Source: Runella aurantiaca
GTDB taxonomy: Bacteria; Bacteroidota; Bacteroidia; Cytophagales; Spirosomataceae
Reading direction: 5' to 3'
DNA: 64,000 nt
Assembly (NCBI RefSeq): GCF_003339505.1
Contig: NZ_QPIW01000035.1
Span: forward strand, 1 to 64,000
Shown here: piece by piece, positions 44,618 through 52,648 of the stretch
Numbering within the stretch: position 1 is the first letter of the stretch
Layout of the letters: every line of letters starts with the position of its first letter
Program-made: the position numbers and the translations under genes
Notes under the pieces: generated by a model
Told to the model about the DNA's origin: nothing
The model's database searches: none
The model's input: only the letters and a program-made list of their open reading frames with translations

Positions 44618-46942
44618 TTAGCGGTTTATTGTTAAAAATTTCGAAAATTCCCGCCCGTCACTTAATCTTATAACGTAAAAATAAGTGCCCGTAGGGATAT
44701 TATTTTGGGAATTAATACCCCCGTTCCAATCATTTTTATAATCTTCGTTTCGGTAAACCAGACCGCCCCATCGGTTATATACTTCCAGCAAGGCGGTTAG
44801 GCCGATTGGTTTTTTTACGACAAAAAAATCGTTGATGCCATCTGAATTGGGTGAAAATCCTTCTGGAAGCAATAAGTCATGTCCTGCATCTTTCAAGGTA
44901 TTTAGCGCCACAACGGTAGGCACTGAATCGTCGGTTGGGTCTTCATTTTGATTAAGGTCTGGCCAATTTCCGTTGGTCGATTGGTCGGTACAAAAATTTC
45001 CATTGACATCCTGTGCCCTTGCATAGGCGGTATTATAAAATAAACTGTCTTTTGCATCGGTAGTATTGATGACTGCTTTAAGGGTTACACTCAAGGTTTG
45101 CCCTGACAATAAAGAGCCTGACTCTGGCACCAAGAGGTTGTAATGACCATTTTGCCCTGTGTAAGCGGTGTCAATGGTAAGTGCCGAAACAAAGTCAACG
45201 GCCTTTACTATTGGTTTTCCCACAATAATTGCGCCATTTTTGAAAACTGTATCTAAACTGTCTATGAGTTCAATTTGCTTAAGTTCATTGTTGCCCATGT
45301 TGACAATTTGAATAGTGTACTCAATTTCAAACAGTTGTGCCGAAAGTTGTACCCATCCTTTTACTAATTTATTGATACCGATAATTTCTTTGGGAGACAA
45401 AGGTGCGGCCTTAATTTCCAATTCCTTTACATCCACACCTGCTTTACAGGGGCCTTCGCCGTCAGGGTCGTCGCTAGAAAAATGAATAGATACCTTTCCT
45501 GCCTGACGGTCTTCTGGGGATGGAGTGTAAATCACCGATAGCCCAACCATCGTATTGAATACTCCTGTGCCGTTGGTTTTCCATTGACCAGTAGCAGCGA
45601 TGCCCGCAATTTTGCCTTCCAGTGAATAATTGCCTGCTGTCGTTAGCTCGGCTTTGACAATCGCAGCCGTTGCAGGATTTGTACTGCAAAGTGGCAAGGC
45701 ATTTTGACAGGCATTGATTATTGTTTTAATGGGGGTTGCTTCACTGTAACAACCTTCCTTGTTTCGGGCAAACAAGTAAAAGGTACGGCTTTCTGTAATG
45801 GCTCCTACTTCTGCGACCAAAGGCGAAGCGGGAGAGTCGCTAGTATGGGCCTCATGGTAAACCCCTGTTACTGCTTTTACTGTAATAGCAGAAGATAAAT
45901 CAACGGTGGTATAAGGGCATTCATTCTTTAATTCCTGTACTGCTTGCGGCTTGGTGGGGGTGGACTCTTTGGTATATATTATAATAGGAGAAGAAAAATT
46001 GCTTTGGCAAGTGCCTTGCACACAAACGGCTGAATAAGTTGTTGTTTCGTTTGGAGAGACAGTGATGGTTTGCCCTTCCATTGTCGTGTTCCATTTGACG
46101 ATTCCCAAACAGCCTTCGGCCGTAATTGTTAGACTTTCACCAACGCAAACGGCACTTTTAGTGGATGTTAACACGGGTGGTTTGGGGGGGGCAACTTGGA
46201 TAATGAGAGTGCTTTTGACGGGCTCGCATCCGTCTGTTTCGCAAAAGGCCCAGTACTCGGTCGTATGGTTGGGTTTGACCGTAATGGCGCTTCCCGTTTC
46301 CATCGTTGACCATTTTATTTGCCCGGCACAGTTGCCTGTAGCCGATAAAATAGTGCTTTGTCCTTCGCAGATAGTGGGTTGAGAGGCCTTTAACCTTAAA
46401 GGTTCACCTCCCATAACCGCAATAATGACATCATCCGCAAAACAACTCACGCAGCCTTCTGTACGACATGTAGCGGTGTATTTAGCCGTTGCTACTGGAT
46501 AAACAACAATTTCCTTCCCAACCATTCCATTAGACCAAATCACCTCACCGGAGCATCCTTTCGTGGTTAATTTAACAGAATCACCGAAACAAAGCTTGGT
46601 TTTTGTAGCTTCAACAACTGGAGTAGCGGGAGTAGAAACCGTAATAATCAACTCATTTGATGCTTTGCTTTTACAAGCTCCCTTTAGGCAAGCCGCTTGG
46701 AAGGTCGTCGTTTGAGTCGGATAAACAGTGAGGGTTACTCCCGTCTTTTTAGTTGACCATTCAACAGTTCCATCGCATCCTGTGGCCTTAAACACTACTG
46801 GTTGCCCTGCACAACTGACTTGTTTTTGACAACTGATAGTGGGCGCGGCTAAACTATCACAGTTTTCGTGCGCGGTTGCTGAGGTATGGTAACTAAACAG
46901 AACAGCTATTATAACCAGATATGATGCTGAGCGTAATTTCAT
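44618..46942 (-). CDS. T9SS cargo with four cysteine-bearing repeats and a type B sorting domain
   Basis: A 774-residue secreted protein. The signal peptide is KLRSASYLVIIAVLFSYHTSATA. Residues of about 33-325 hold four tandem repeats of about 70-75 residues, each with the pattern xxC-x-G-x(8)-TGC-x-G-x-IxW and ending CxxxxC, probably Ig-like and disulphide bonded. A DUF11-like repeat (IEYTIQIVNMGNNELKQIELIDSL) lies near residue 545. The last about 85 residues are the gliding-motility-associated C-terminal domain (LPEGFSPNSDGINDFF; LEVYNRWGGLVYRNEDYKNDWNG; GTYFYVIRL), the type B signal for T9SS export. It should be exported through the SprA system, then released or anchored. It is upstream of the OmpA/PD40 gene in a likely operon. 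Confidence 0.92.
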   Translation of the reverse strand: MKLRSASYLVIIAVLFSYHTSATAHENCDSLAAPTISCQKQVSCAGQPVVFKATGCDGTVEWSTKKTGVTLTVYPTQTTTFQAACLKGACKSKASNELIITVSTPATPVVEATKTKLCFGDSVKLTTKGCSGEVIWSNGMVGKEIVVYPVATAKYTATCRTEGCVSCFADDVIIAVMGGEPLRLKASQPTICEGQSTILSATGNCAGQIKWSTMETGSAITVKPNHTTEYWAFCETDGCEPVKSTLIIQVAPPKPPVLTSTKSAVCVGESLTITAEGCLGIVKWNTTMEGQTITVSPNETTTYSAVCVQGTCQSNFSSPIIIYTKESTPTKPQAVQELKNECPYTTVDLSSAITVKAVTGVYHEAHTSDSPASPLVAEVGAITESRTFYLFARNKEGCYSEATPIKTIINACQNALPLCSTNPATAAIVKAELTTAGNYSLEGKIAGIAATGQWKTNGTGVFNTMVGLSVIYTPSPEDRQAGKVSIHFSSDDPDGEGPCKAGVDVKELEIKAAPLSPKEIIGINKLVKGWVQLSAQLFEIEYTIQIVNMGNNELKQIELIDSLDTVFKNGAIIVGKPIVKAVDFVSALTIDTAYTGQNGHYNLLVPESGSLLSGQTLSVTLKAVINTTDAKDSLFYNTAYARAQDVNGNFCTDQSTNGNWPDLNQNEDPTDDSVPTVVALNTLKDAGHDLLLPEGFSPNSDGINDFFVVKKPIGLTALLEVYNRWGGLVYRNEDYKNDWNGGINSQNNIPTGTYFYVIRLSDGREFSKFLTINR

Positions 46943-47090
46943 ACTTTGATTTTTAGACTCAATGTAGAATTATATTTTTTCTATAATTGAGGTCACTTAC
47001 CTTCGTGTAAACATTGTTTAGACTTCAAATCATAAATCGTGCCAATAGTACTTTCATAATTGCAGTAAAACCCTCTCTAATTACGAAAAC

Positions 47091-47918
47091 ATGAACCATT
47101 TTCAAGGAAAAACGGCCTTTATTACTGGCGCAAGCCGAGGCATCGGATTGGCCATTGGGCTGCGTTTGGCGCAGGAGGGAGCCAATGTCGTCATTGCTGC
47201 CAAGACGACCGAACCCCATCCCAAGTTACCGGGAACCATCTACACAGCTGCGGCCGAAATTGAAGCTGCTGGCGGCAAAGCTTTGCCCTTAATCGTAAAT
47301 GTTCGAGAAGAACAACAGGTGTATGATGCAGTGGAAGAGGCTGTAAAGGTTTTTGGCGGAATTGATATTCTGGTCAATAATGCCAGCGCTATTCAGTTGA
47401 CCCCCACCTTAATGACCGACATGAAGCGGTATGATTTAATGCATCAAATCAACACCCGAGGTACATTTCTTACGAGCAAAGCCTGTTTGCCATATCTACT
47501 TAAAGCAGACAATCCCCATGTACTGAATTTGTCACCACCGCTCAACATGGAGGCTCGTTGGTTTGCTCCTCATGTTGCTTATACGATGGCAAAATTCGGG
47601 ATGAGTATGTGCGTATTGGGGATGGCGTCAGAGTTTCGAAAGCAGGGTGTGGCTTTCAATGCGCTGTGGCCTAAAACCGCCATTGCAACGGCCGCAGTTC
47701 GAAATCTTTTGGGAGGAGAGCAATCCATTCAAAGATGTCGAAAACCAGAAATTATGGCTGATGCTGCCTATGCTGTTTTGAGCAGAGGCAGTCGCGAGTG
47801 TACAGGTAATTTTTTCATTGATGAAGAGGTCTTGCGTGAGAGTGGGGTCACAAACTTCGACAAGTACAAGTACACTGAAGTGAATGATAGTGAACTGCTG
47901 CCAGATTTTTTTATTTAA
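47091..47918 (+). CDS. SDR-family oxidoreductase, HSDL2-like
   Basis: A 275-residue short-chain dehydrogenase/reductase. The Rossmann motif is TGASRGIG (12-19), the NNAS motif is at 96-99, and the catalytic set is Ser148, Tyr164 and Lys168 (HVAYTMAKFGM). The segment KTTEPHPKLPGTIYTAAAEIEAAGG is typical of the hydroxysteroid-dehydrogenase-like 2 group, which lacks a known physiological substrate in bacteria. The C-terminus has the group's FFIDEEVLRESGV. Cytosolic, NAD(P)-dependent. It is divergent from the type B cargo gene and apparently monocistronic. Confidence 0.9.
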   Translation: MNHFQGKTAFITGASRGIGLAIGLRLAQEGANVVIAAKTTEPHPKLPGTIYTAAAEIEAAGGKALPLIVNVREEQQVYDAVEEAVKVFGGIDILVNNASAIQLTPTLMTDMKRYDLMHQINTRGTFLTSKACLPYLLKADNPHVLNLSPPLNMEARWFAPHVAYTMAKFGMSMCVLGMASEFRKQGVAFNALWPKTAIATAAVRNLLGGEQSIQRCRKPEIMADAAYAVLSRGSRECTGNFFIDEEVLRESGVTNFDKYKYTEVNDSELLPDFFI

Positions 47919-48380
47919 TTTTAACCATCTGAGCCTCCCTTTGGCTTAGGTGATTAAAGAAACTTCTTAGGTTTTTTCGATGAGGAAGAAAATTTAAATA
48001 GAGTAAAATATGATTTCCAATTACTTTGGAATAAGCTTTGGAAATTGTACCTGATATTATTGTCAAACTAAGTATTTTGCTTGATAATACAGCAGTTACG
48101 TTTGAGAGAGCAATCGGTAAAATGTCCTTAAGAAGAAAGGTTTTCTTATTTAACGGTTGATTAAATGGGAAGGATTTAAAAAAAAATAAAAAAAACTAAC
48201 ACTTGATTTGACAGTTTTTTTTCTGAAATCTTATAGCTTTGTACCGCATTTTTTATAAGTATTTTAAGAAATCACCAACAAAAATTTTCTTGGTTAAAGC
48301 ATTAACCGTTTAAAATTTTCGTTTTCTTTACAGCGCAAACACTTAAACTATTTTTCAATTAAACCCTAAAAGTAAGTCTG
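47919..48380. other. 462-bp gene-less stretch before the exbB operon
   Basis: AT-rich and without an open frame or tRNA. It contains a homopolymer-rich section (48170-48200) and the exbB -7 element at 48234-48241. A weak TGAGCC/GGCTTA hairpin near 47930 may end the SDR transcript. Confidence 0.5.
48234..48241 (+). promoter_or_regulatory. -7 element for the exbB operon
   Basis: TAGCTTTG, an exact TAnnTTTG match, with TTTG at 48207-48210 upstream as a possible -33. It implies a leader of about 135 nt before the ATG at 48381. Confidence 0.5.
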
Positions 48381-49214
48381 ATGGAAAAGAAGGCTACATC
48401 TCCCGCACCGGCCAAAGCGGCCGCTCCCAAAAAACAAGCTGGTGGTCTTAACCCCATTTTGGTTATCCCTGTATTGTTGGTTATTGCTTATCTCGTTTAC
48501 ACGTTTATTTGCGGTGACTCTAGTCACTTTGTAGATGGAGACCACGAGAAAGGACCAAAATCTGGCGATTATTTCGGTATCGTATATGAAGGGGGACCTA
48601 TCGTGCCATTGTTGTTTACCTGTTTTTTAACAGTATTAGTTTTCTCAATTGAGCGTTTCTTTATCCTTGGCCGTGCCAATGGTTCAGGTTCAATTGATGA
48701 GTTTGTTCGCAAAGTGAAAAGCCTTCTTGACAAGAACGAAATTGAAGCGGCTATCAAAGAGTGTGACAAACAAAAAGGTTCAGTTGGTAACGTTGTAAAA
48801 ACGGCCCTTCACAAGTTCGTTGAACTTCGTACGGAAACCGAACTGACTAAAGATCAAAAATTGGCGGCTCTTCAGAAAGAAGTTGAAGAAGCAACCAGCC
48901 TTGAGTTGCCTATGCTTGAGAAAAACTTGACCATTATCGCAACCTTGGCGTCTGTTTCTACCTTGACGGCTCTTCTTGGAACGGTTTTGGGTATGATTCG
49001 TGCGTTTGCCGCTATGGGTAACACTGGTGCTCCTGATACTGGCGCTCTTGCAACAGGTATCTCTGAAGCACTTGTAAACACGGCCCTCGGTATCGGTACT
49101 GCGGCTATTGCTACAATCATGTACAGCTACTTTACAAGCCGTATTGATACGTTGACTTACAAAATTGACGAAATCGGTCTGAGCATCCAGCAAAATTTCT
49201 CAGCTCATAACTAA
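48381..49214 (+). CDS. exbB: MotA/TolQ/ExbB proton channel subunit
   Basis: A 277-residue inner-membrane subunit that, with ExbD, converts the proton-motive force into movement of TonB. An Ala/Lys/Pro-rich cytoplasmic tail (2-22) precedes TM1 (about 24-44). A second helix follows PIVPLLFTCFLTVLVFSIERF, and a cytoplasmic helical domain leads to the conserved channel helices (LASVSTLTALLGTVLGMIRAFAAM and GISEALVNTALGIGTAAIATIMYSYF). The extra N-terminal helix and periplasmic loop (CGDSSHFVDGDHEKGPKS) are typical of Bacteroidota ExbB proteins. First gene of a seven-gene group reaching 54409. Confidence 0.95.
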   Translation: MEKKATSPAPAKAAAPKKQAGGLNPILVIPVLLVIAYLVYTFICGDSSHFVDGDHEKGPKSGDYFGIVYEGGPIVPLLFTCFLTVLVFSIERFFILGRANGSGSIDEFVRKVKSLLDKNEIEAAIKECDKQKGSVGNVVKTALHKFVELRTETELTKDQKLAALQKEVEEATSLELPMLEKNLTIIATLASVSTLTALLGTVLGMIRAFAAMGNTGAPDTGALATGISEALVNTALGIGTAAIATIMYSYFTSRIDTLTYKIDEIGLSIQQNFSAHN

Positions 49215-49318
49215 GAGTTGGCAGGGCAAATGTTATATATAAAAAAATTATATATAAATATTTGCTTTGTATTTGTTCGTGTTCTACATTTGTATTGTCA
49301 ATTTAAAACGAAAGTAAT

Positions 49319-49945
49319 ATGCCTGCTCTAAAACCCAAACGGAATTATCCGATGATGGACATGACGGCGATGTGTGACGTAGCCTTTCTGCTGCTGACCT
49401 TCTTTATCTTGACGGCTCAGTTCAAGGCACAAGATGCGGCAACCATCGAAACGCCCTCGTCTATATCGGCTATCAAAGTTCCCGATAAGGACATTATGAT
49501 TATTAGCATAGGCAAAGACGGAAAAGTTTATTTTGGAGTGGATAACCAGCAGACGCGCCTTGCAATGCTGGATAATATCACCCAAACGGAAGGGATACAA
49601 TTTACTGACAAGCAGAAAAAAGTATTCTCTCTTCAAGCTAACTTTGGTGTTCCAATCCGCTCTTTACCTCAATGGCTCAACGTAGGCGTGACTAATCCTG
49701 ATAAAATGAAGGATGTGCCACAACCTGGTATTCCAACTGACTCAACTTCACAAAATGAGTTGGCTAAGTGGATTTACCAAGCACGCCGTGCCAATCCCCA
49801 ACTTCGTATCGCTATCAAAGGTGATAACGTTGCTAAGTTTGCTGTATTCAAAGATGTAATGGGCTCACTACAAGCACAAAACATCAACAAGTTTAACTTG
49901 ATTACAGGAACGGAGGCCCCACCCGCTGGCTGGAAAGCAGAATAA
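49319..49945 (+). CDS. exbD: ExbD/TolR family subunit (first copy)
   Basis: A 208-residue ExbD. The short cytoplasmic start is followed by the membrane helix with the essential Asp in MTAMCDVAFLLLTFFIL (Asp20). The periplasmic domain is about 165 residues long, larger than in E. coli ExbD, with a long insert (VSLQANFGVPIRSLPQWLNVG and nearby) before RIAIKGDNVAKFAVFKDVMGSLQ. Encoded 104 bp after exbB and 32 bp before the second exbD. Two ExbD proteins of different length in one operon are common in this phylum. Confidence 0.94.
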   Translation: MPALKPKRNYPMMDMTAMCDVAFLLLTFFILTAQFKAQDAATIETPSSISAIKVPDKDIMIISIGKDGKVYFGVDNQQTRLAMLDNITQTEGIQFTDKQKKVFSLQANFGVPIRSLPQWLNVGVTNPDKMKDVPQPGIPTDSTSQNELAKWIYQARRANPQLRIAIKGDNVAKFAVFKDVMGSLQAQNINKFNLITGTEAPPAGWKAE

Positions 49946-49977
49946 TTAACCAAACCACTATTAAAATCTTTTAAGAA

Positions 49978-50547
49978 ATGTCAGAAATAGCACAAGGTGG
50001 TGGTGGCGGACACGGTGATAAGAAAGTCCGCAGTAAAAAAGCCTCTACACGCGTAGATATGACCCCGATGGTGGACTTGGGCTTCCTGCTCATTACGTTC
50101 TTCATCTTGGCTACTACGCTCAGCAAGCCTTCGTCGATGTCGTTGGCAGTGCCTGATAAGCAAAATAAAGACCAACCTCAAGATACCGAACCTCTTAAAG
50201 CCTCAAAAGTATTAACGTTATTTTTAGGTAAGGATAATACGGTTTGGGCGCTTGATCGGATTGCGGCTGATGATGACAAAGCCAAAACAGACTTGAAAAA
50301 AGTCTCTTTTGGTCCTGATTTGCGTACCTTGATCTTTCAGGCACAGGCGCAAGTAGACCGTGAGCACGGTAAAGATGAAAAAGGCATAAGCCAATTCGTA
50401 GTTGTTATCAAACCTTTGAGGAGCAGTACCTACAAAAATATGGTAGACGCTCTTGATGAGATGGCAGTAACTAGAAGTAAACGTTACGCCCTCGTAGATG
50501 CACTTACGACTGCTGAGAAAGAACTTTTAGGAGACAAAGCAGAATAA
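49978..50547 (+). CDS. exbD: ExbD/TolR family subunit (second copy)
   Basis: A 189-residue ExbD paralogue. A basic N-terminus (KKVRSKKASTRVD) leads to the helix MTPMVDLGFLLITFFILATTL with the conserved Asp in VDLG. The periplasmic part includes the acidic-basic linker NKDQPQDTEPLKASKVLTLFLG and ends FVVVIKPLRSSTYKNMVDALDEM..RYALVD. The MTPMVD motif is closer to the canonical ExbD (MTPLVD) than the first copy's MTAMCD. It probably forms a heteromeric channel with ExbB and the first ExbD. Confidence 0.94.
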   Translation: MSEIAQGGGGGHGDKKVRSKKASTRVDMTPMVDLGFLLITFFILATTLSKPSSMSLAVPDKQNKDQPQDTEPLKASKVLTLFLGKDNTVWALDRIAADDDKAKTDLKKVSFGPDLRTLIFQAQAQVDREHGKDEKGISQFVVVIKPLRSSTYKNMVDALDEMAVTRSKRYALVDALTTAEKELLGDKAE

Positions 50548-50583
50548 TTGTATTTTATTTTATTAAAAAAATAACCAAACGCA

Positions 50584-51411
50584 ATGGCTGAAACTAAAGC
50601 ATCCGCGGTAACTCTCGACGATATTATCTTTGAGAACCGCAATAAAGCGTATGGTGCGTATGACCTGAGAAAAGTATACCGTCCAACGCTGACCAAATCC
50701 ATGTTTATTGGTATCGGTCTGTTTGTATTGGCAATGCTTTCTCCGGCCCTCATCAGTCTGATTCCGCAGAAAGAAGAAGAACAATTCATGTCGGAAATTG
50801 ACTTGATGAAGATTCCGCCACCGCCAATCGACCCTAACGAGCCACCTCCGCCGCCACCTCCGCCAATTGAGGTGCCAAAAGTGGCTACCATCAAATTTCT
50901 TCCTCCTGAAGTGAAGAAAGATGAAGAAGTACCAGAAGAAACACCTCCACCAGTGGTGGAAGAACTGGAAAAAGCAGTAGTTGCTGACAAAACACAGGAA
51001 GGTGATGAGAATGCCCAAGAGGCAATTATCGCCCCTGAAGAAACCGCTCCTGTAAAAGAAGAGGTGAAAGTTGTGGAAGCCGCTCCTGTTGAAGAACAAG
51101 TTTTTCAGGTGGTTGAGCAAAATCCAGAATTTCCAGGAGGACTAAGTGCACTGGGGCAATACTTAGGTAAAAATATCAAGTATCCTGCTGCTGCGTCTCG
51201 CGCTAACGTATCTGGAAGAGTATTTTTAACATTCGTAGTAAATACGGATGGTAGTATTCAGGATATTGCCGTACTCAAAGGTTTGGGATTCGGCTGCGAC
51301 GAAGAAGCTATTCGAGTTGTAAAAGGTATGCCTAAATGGAAGCCAGGAAAACAGTCTGGCCGTAACGTGCGGGTAAAATACAACTTACCAATCAGTTTTG
51401 TATTGGAATAA
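50584..51411 (+). CDS. tonB: TonB protein
   Basis: A 275-residue TonB that spans the periplasm and drives outer-membrane receptors. The Bacteroidota-type cytoplasmic opening LDDIIFENRNKAYGAYDLRK is followed by TM helix 38-60 and a Pro-rich stretch at 78-95 (eight consecutive prolines). An acidic Glu/Val/Pro spacer follows, and the C-terminal TonB domain runs from FPGGLSALGQYLGKNIKYP through VFLTFVVNTDGSIQDIAVLKG to VKYNLPISFVLE. It is encoded 36 bp after exbD. Confidence 0.95.
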   Translation: MAETKASAVTLDDIIFENRNKAYGAYDLRKVYRPTLTKSMFIGIGLFVLAMLSPALISLIPQKEEEQFMSEIDLMKIPPPPIDPNEPPPPPPPPIEVPKVATIKFLPPEVKKDEEVPEETPPPVVEELEKAVVADKTQEGDENAQEAIIAPEETAPVKEEVKVVEAAPVEEQVFQVVEQNPEFPGGLSALGQYLGKNIKYPAAASRANVSGRVFLTFVVNTDGSIQDIAVLKGLGFGCDEEAIRVVKGMPKWKPGKQSGRNVRVKYNLPISFVLE

Positions 51412-51416
51412 GTAGC

Positions 51417-51635
51417 ATGAAGCGTAAACCATTTTACCGGCAACTTTCGTCGATACTTTCGATGAGTATAGGGCTGGCATATTTCGGAGGAGGCCTCTTT
51501 TTGGTGGCCTCCTCTGCTACTTTTGGGATGTTACCTTCCGGATTAATCAGGTACCTGTTTGGGGGAATGCTGGTTGTGTATGGCGGTTATCGATTTTATC
51601 GTGGATATGTTCAGTACCAAAATGAAGATGTTTAG
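51417..51635 (+). CDS. Small two-helix membrane protein
   Basis: 72 residues, with a basic N-terminus (MKRKPFYRQ) and two hydrophobic helices (about residues 11-31 and 39-58), the second reading SGLIRYLFGGMLVVYGGYRF. It lies 5 bp after the tonB stop and overlaps the next gene, so it belongs to the operon. I do not recognise a named family. Its fixed place between TonB and the PstS-like gene suggests an accessory role in this energy-transduction complex, but that is inference. Confidence 0.75.
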   Translation: MKRKPFYRQLSSILSMSIGLAYFGGGLFLVASSATFGMLPSGLIRYLFGGMLVVYGGYRFYRGYVQYQNEDV

Positions 51636-52551
51636 AACCTCATTCTTTATACTTTCTGTGCTTTGGGTAGTTTCCTGCAAGAGGCCAGAAGATTCAACGT
51701 CTCATGGCCGGGTTACTATTACGGCGGATGAGTCTCTCCAACCCATGCTTGATCAGGTGTATCAGGCTTATGAGCATACCTTTCCAGAAACGCATTTTGA
51801 TGTTCGGTACCTCCCTGAACATCAAGCGGCTGCTTTTATGTTAAAAGACAGCGCTCGTCTGGCATTTGTGACCCGTGAGTTCACGGCCGAAGAACAGAAA
51901 GTTTTTAAGTCCAAAGGGATAAAATACAATCCTCAACATATTGCCACGGATGGAGTGGCACTATTAATAAACCGGTCTAATCCCGATACACTGATTACGC
52001 TAGAGCAAATATCAGGTGTATTTAAAGGAACAGTCAAAACATGGGGACAGCTTGGAAGTGCTAATCAGGTGGAGGATATTGTGCTTGTATTTGACAATGC
52101 CAATTCGAGTAATCTTAATTTTATCATGAAAAAATTTGGCCTGTCGGATGTGAAAGGACTTAATATTTTTTCGGCAGGGTCCAACAAAAAAGTCATAGAA
52201 TATGTAAAGCAACACCCTAATGCTTTAGGGTTTATTGGGGTAAGTTGGATAAGCGACGGAGAGGCGCCACTTACGGCCGAACTTTCGCAAGGGCTGCGCG
52301 TAATGGGAGTGGCTGAGAAACCAAATCCTACGAATGAAGATTATTATCAGCCTTTTCAAGATGATTTAAAGTGGAGAAGATACCCGCTGCATCGGAAAGT
52401 GTACGTTATAAGTCGTGAGATGCATTCGGGCTTAGGGAGTGGATTGGTCAATTATATTATGCGGGATGTGGGGAGTTTAGTTATTGAAAAGTGCGGTCTT
52501 TGGCCCGCAAAACCATTTAATCGGGAAGTAATTTTAAAGAAAGAAATATAA
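51622..52551 (+). CDS. PstS-like substrate-binding lipoprotein
   Basis: A 309-residue lipoprotein: signal FFILSVLWVVSC with lipobox VVSC, then a PBP-like domain (VTITADESLQPMLDQVYQAYEHTFPETHFDVRY; RLAFVTREFT; HIATDGVALLINRSNPDTLITLEQISGVFKG; DNANSSNLNFIMKKF; GFIGVSWISD) that matches the phosphate-binding PstS type. The typical phosphate-binding TSG loop is replaced by DESLQP, so the ligand may differ. Start 51622 or 51628 (MKMF or MF) is chosen; the open frame reaches 51559. It overlaps the previous gene by 14 nt. No Pst ABC transporter genes are nearby, so it is not part of a normal phosphate uptake operon. Confidence 0.85.
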   Translation: MKMFRTSFFILSVLWVVSCKRPEDSTSHGRVTITADESLQPMLDQVYQAYEHTFPETHFDVRYLPEHQAAAFMLKDSARLAFVTREFTAEEQKVFKSKGIKYNPQHIATDGVALLINRSNPDTLITLEQISGVFKGTVKTWGQLGSANQVEDIVLVFDNANSSNLNFIMKKFGLSDVKGLNIFSAGSNKKVIEYVKQHPNALGFIGVSWISDGEAPLTAELSQGLRVMGVAEKPNPTNEDYYQPFQDDLKWRRYPLHRKVYVISREMHSGLGSGLVNYIMRDVGSLVIEKCGLWPAKPFNREVILKKEI

Positions 52552-52577
52552 AATTTTTCGGTTATCTAACAATTTCA

Positions 52578-52585
52578 TAGTTTTG
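52578..52585 (+). promoter_or_regulatory. -7 element for the TPR gene
   Basis: TAGTTTTG, an exact TAnnTTTG match, 63 nt before the ATG at 52649. It suggests the TPR gene can also be transcribed on its own. Confidence 0.5.
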
Positions 52586-52648
52586 TTACCCGTTGTTTGA
52601 GTCATTTAAACTTTTTTTATATCACCTCCATTTTCAACCTACTGAAAG

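Noticed and set aside
49215-49318. Near-perfect TTATATATA repeats between exbB and exbD, considered as a regulatory element
   Set aside because: Simple AT repeats are common in AT-rich gaps of this genome, and no promoter or hairpin of useful stability is formed.
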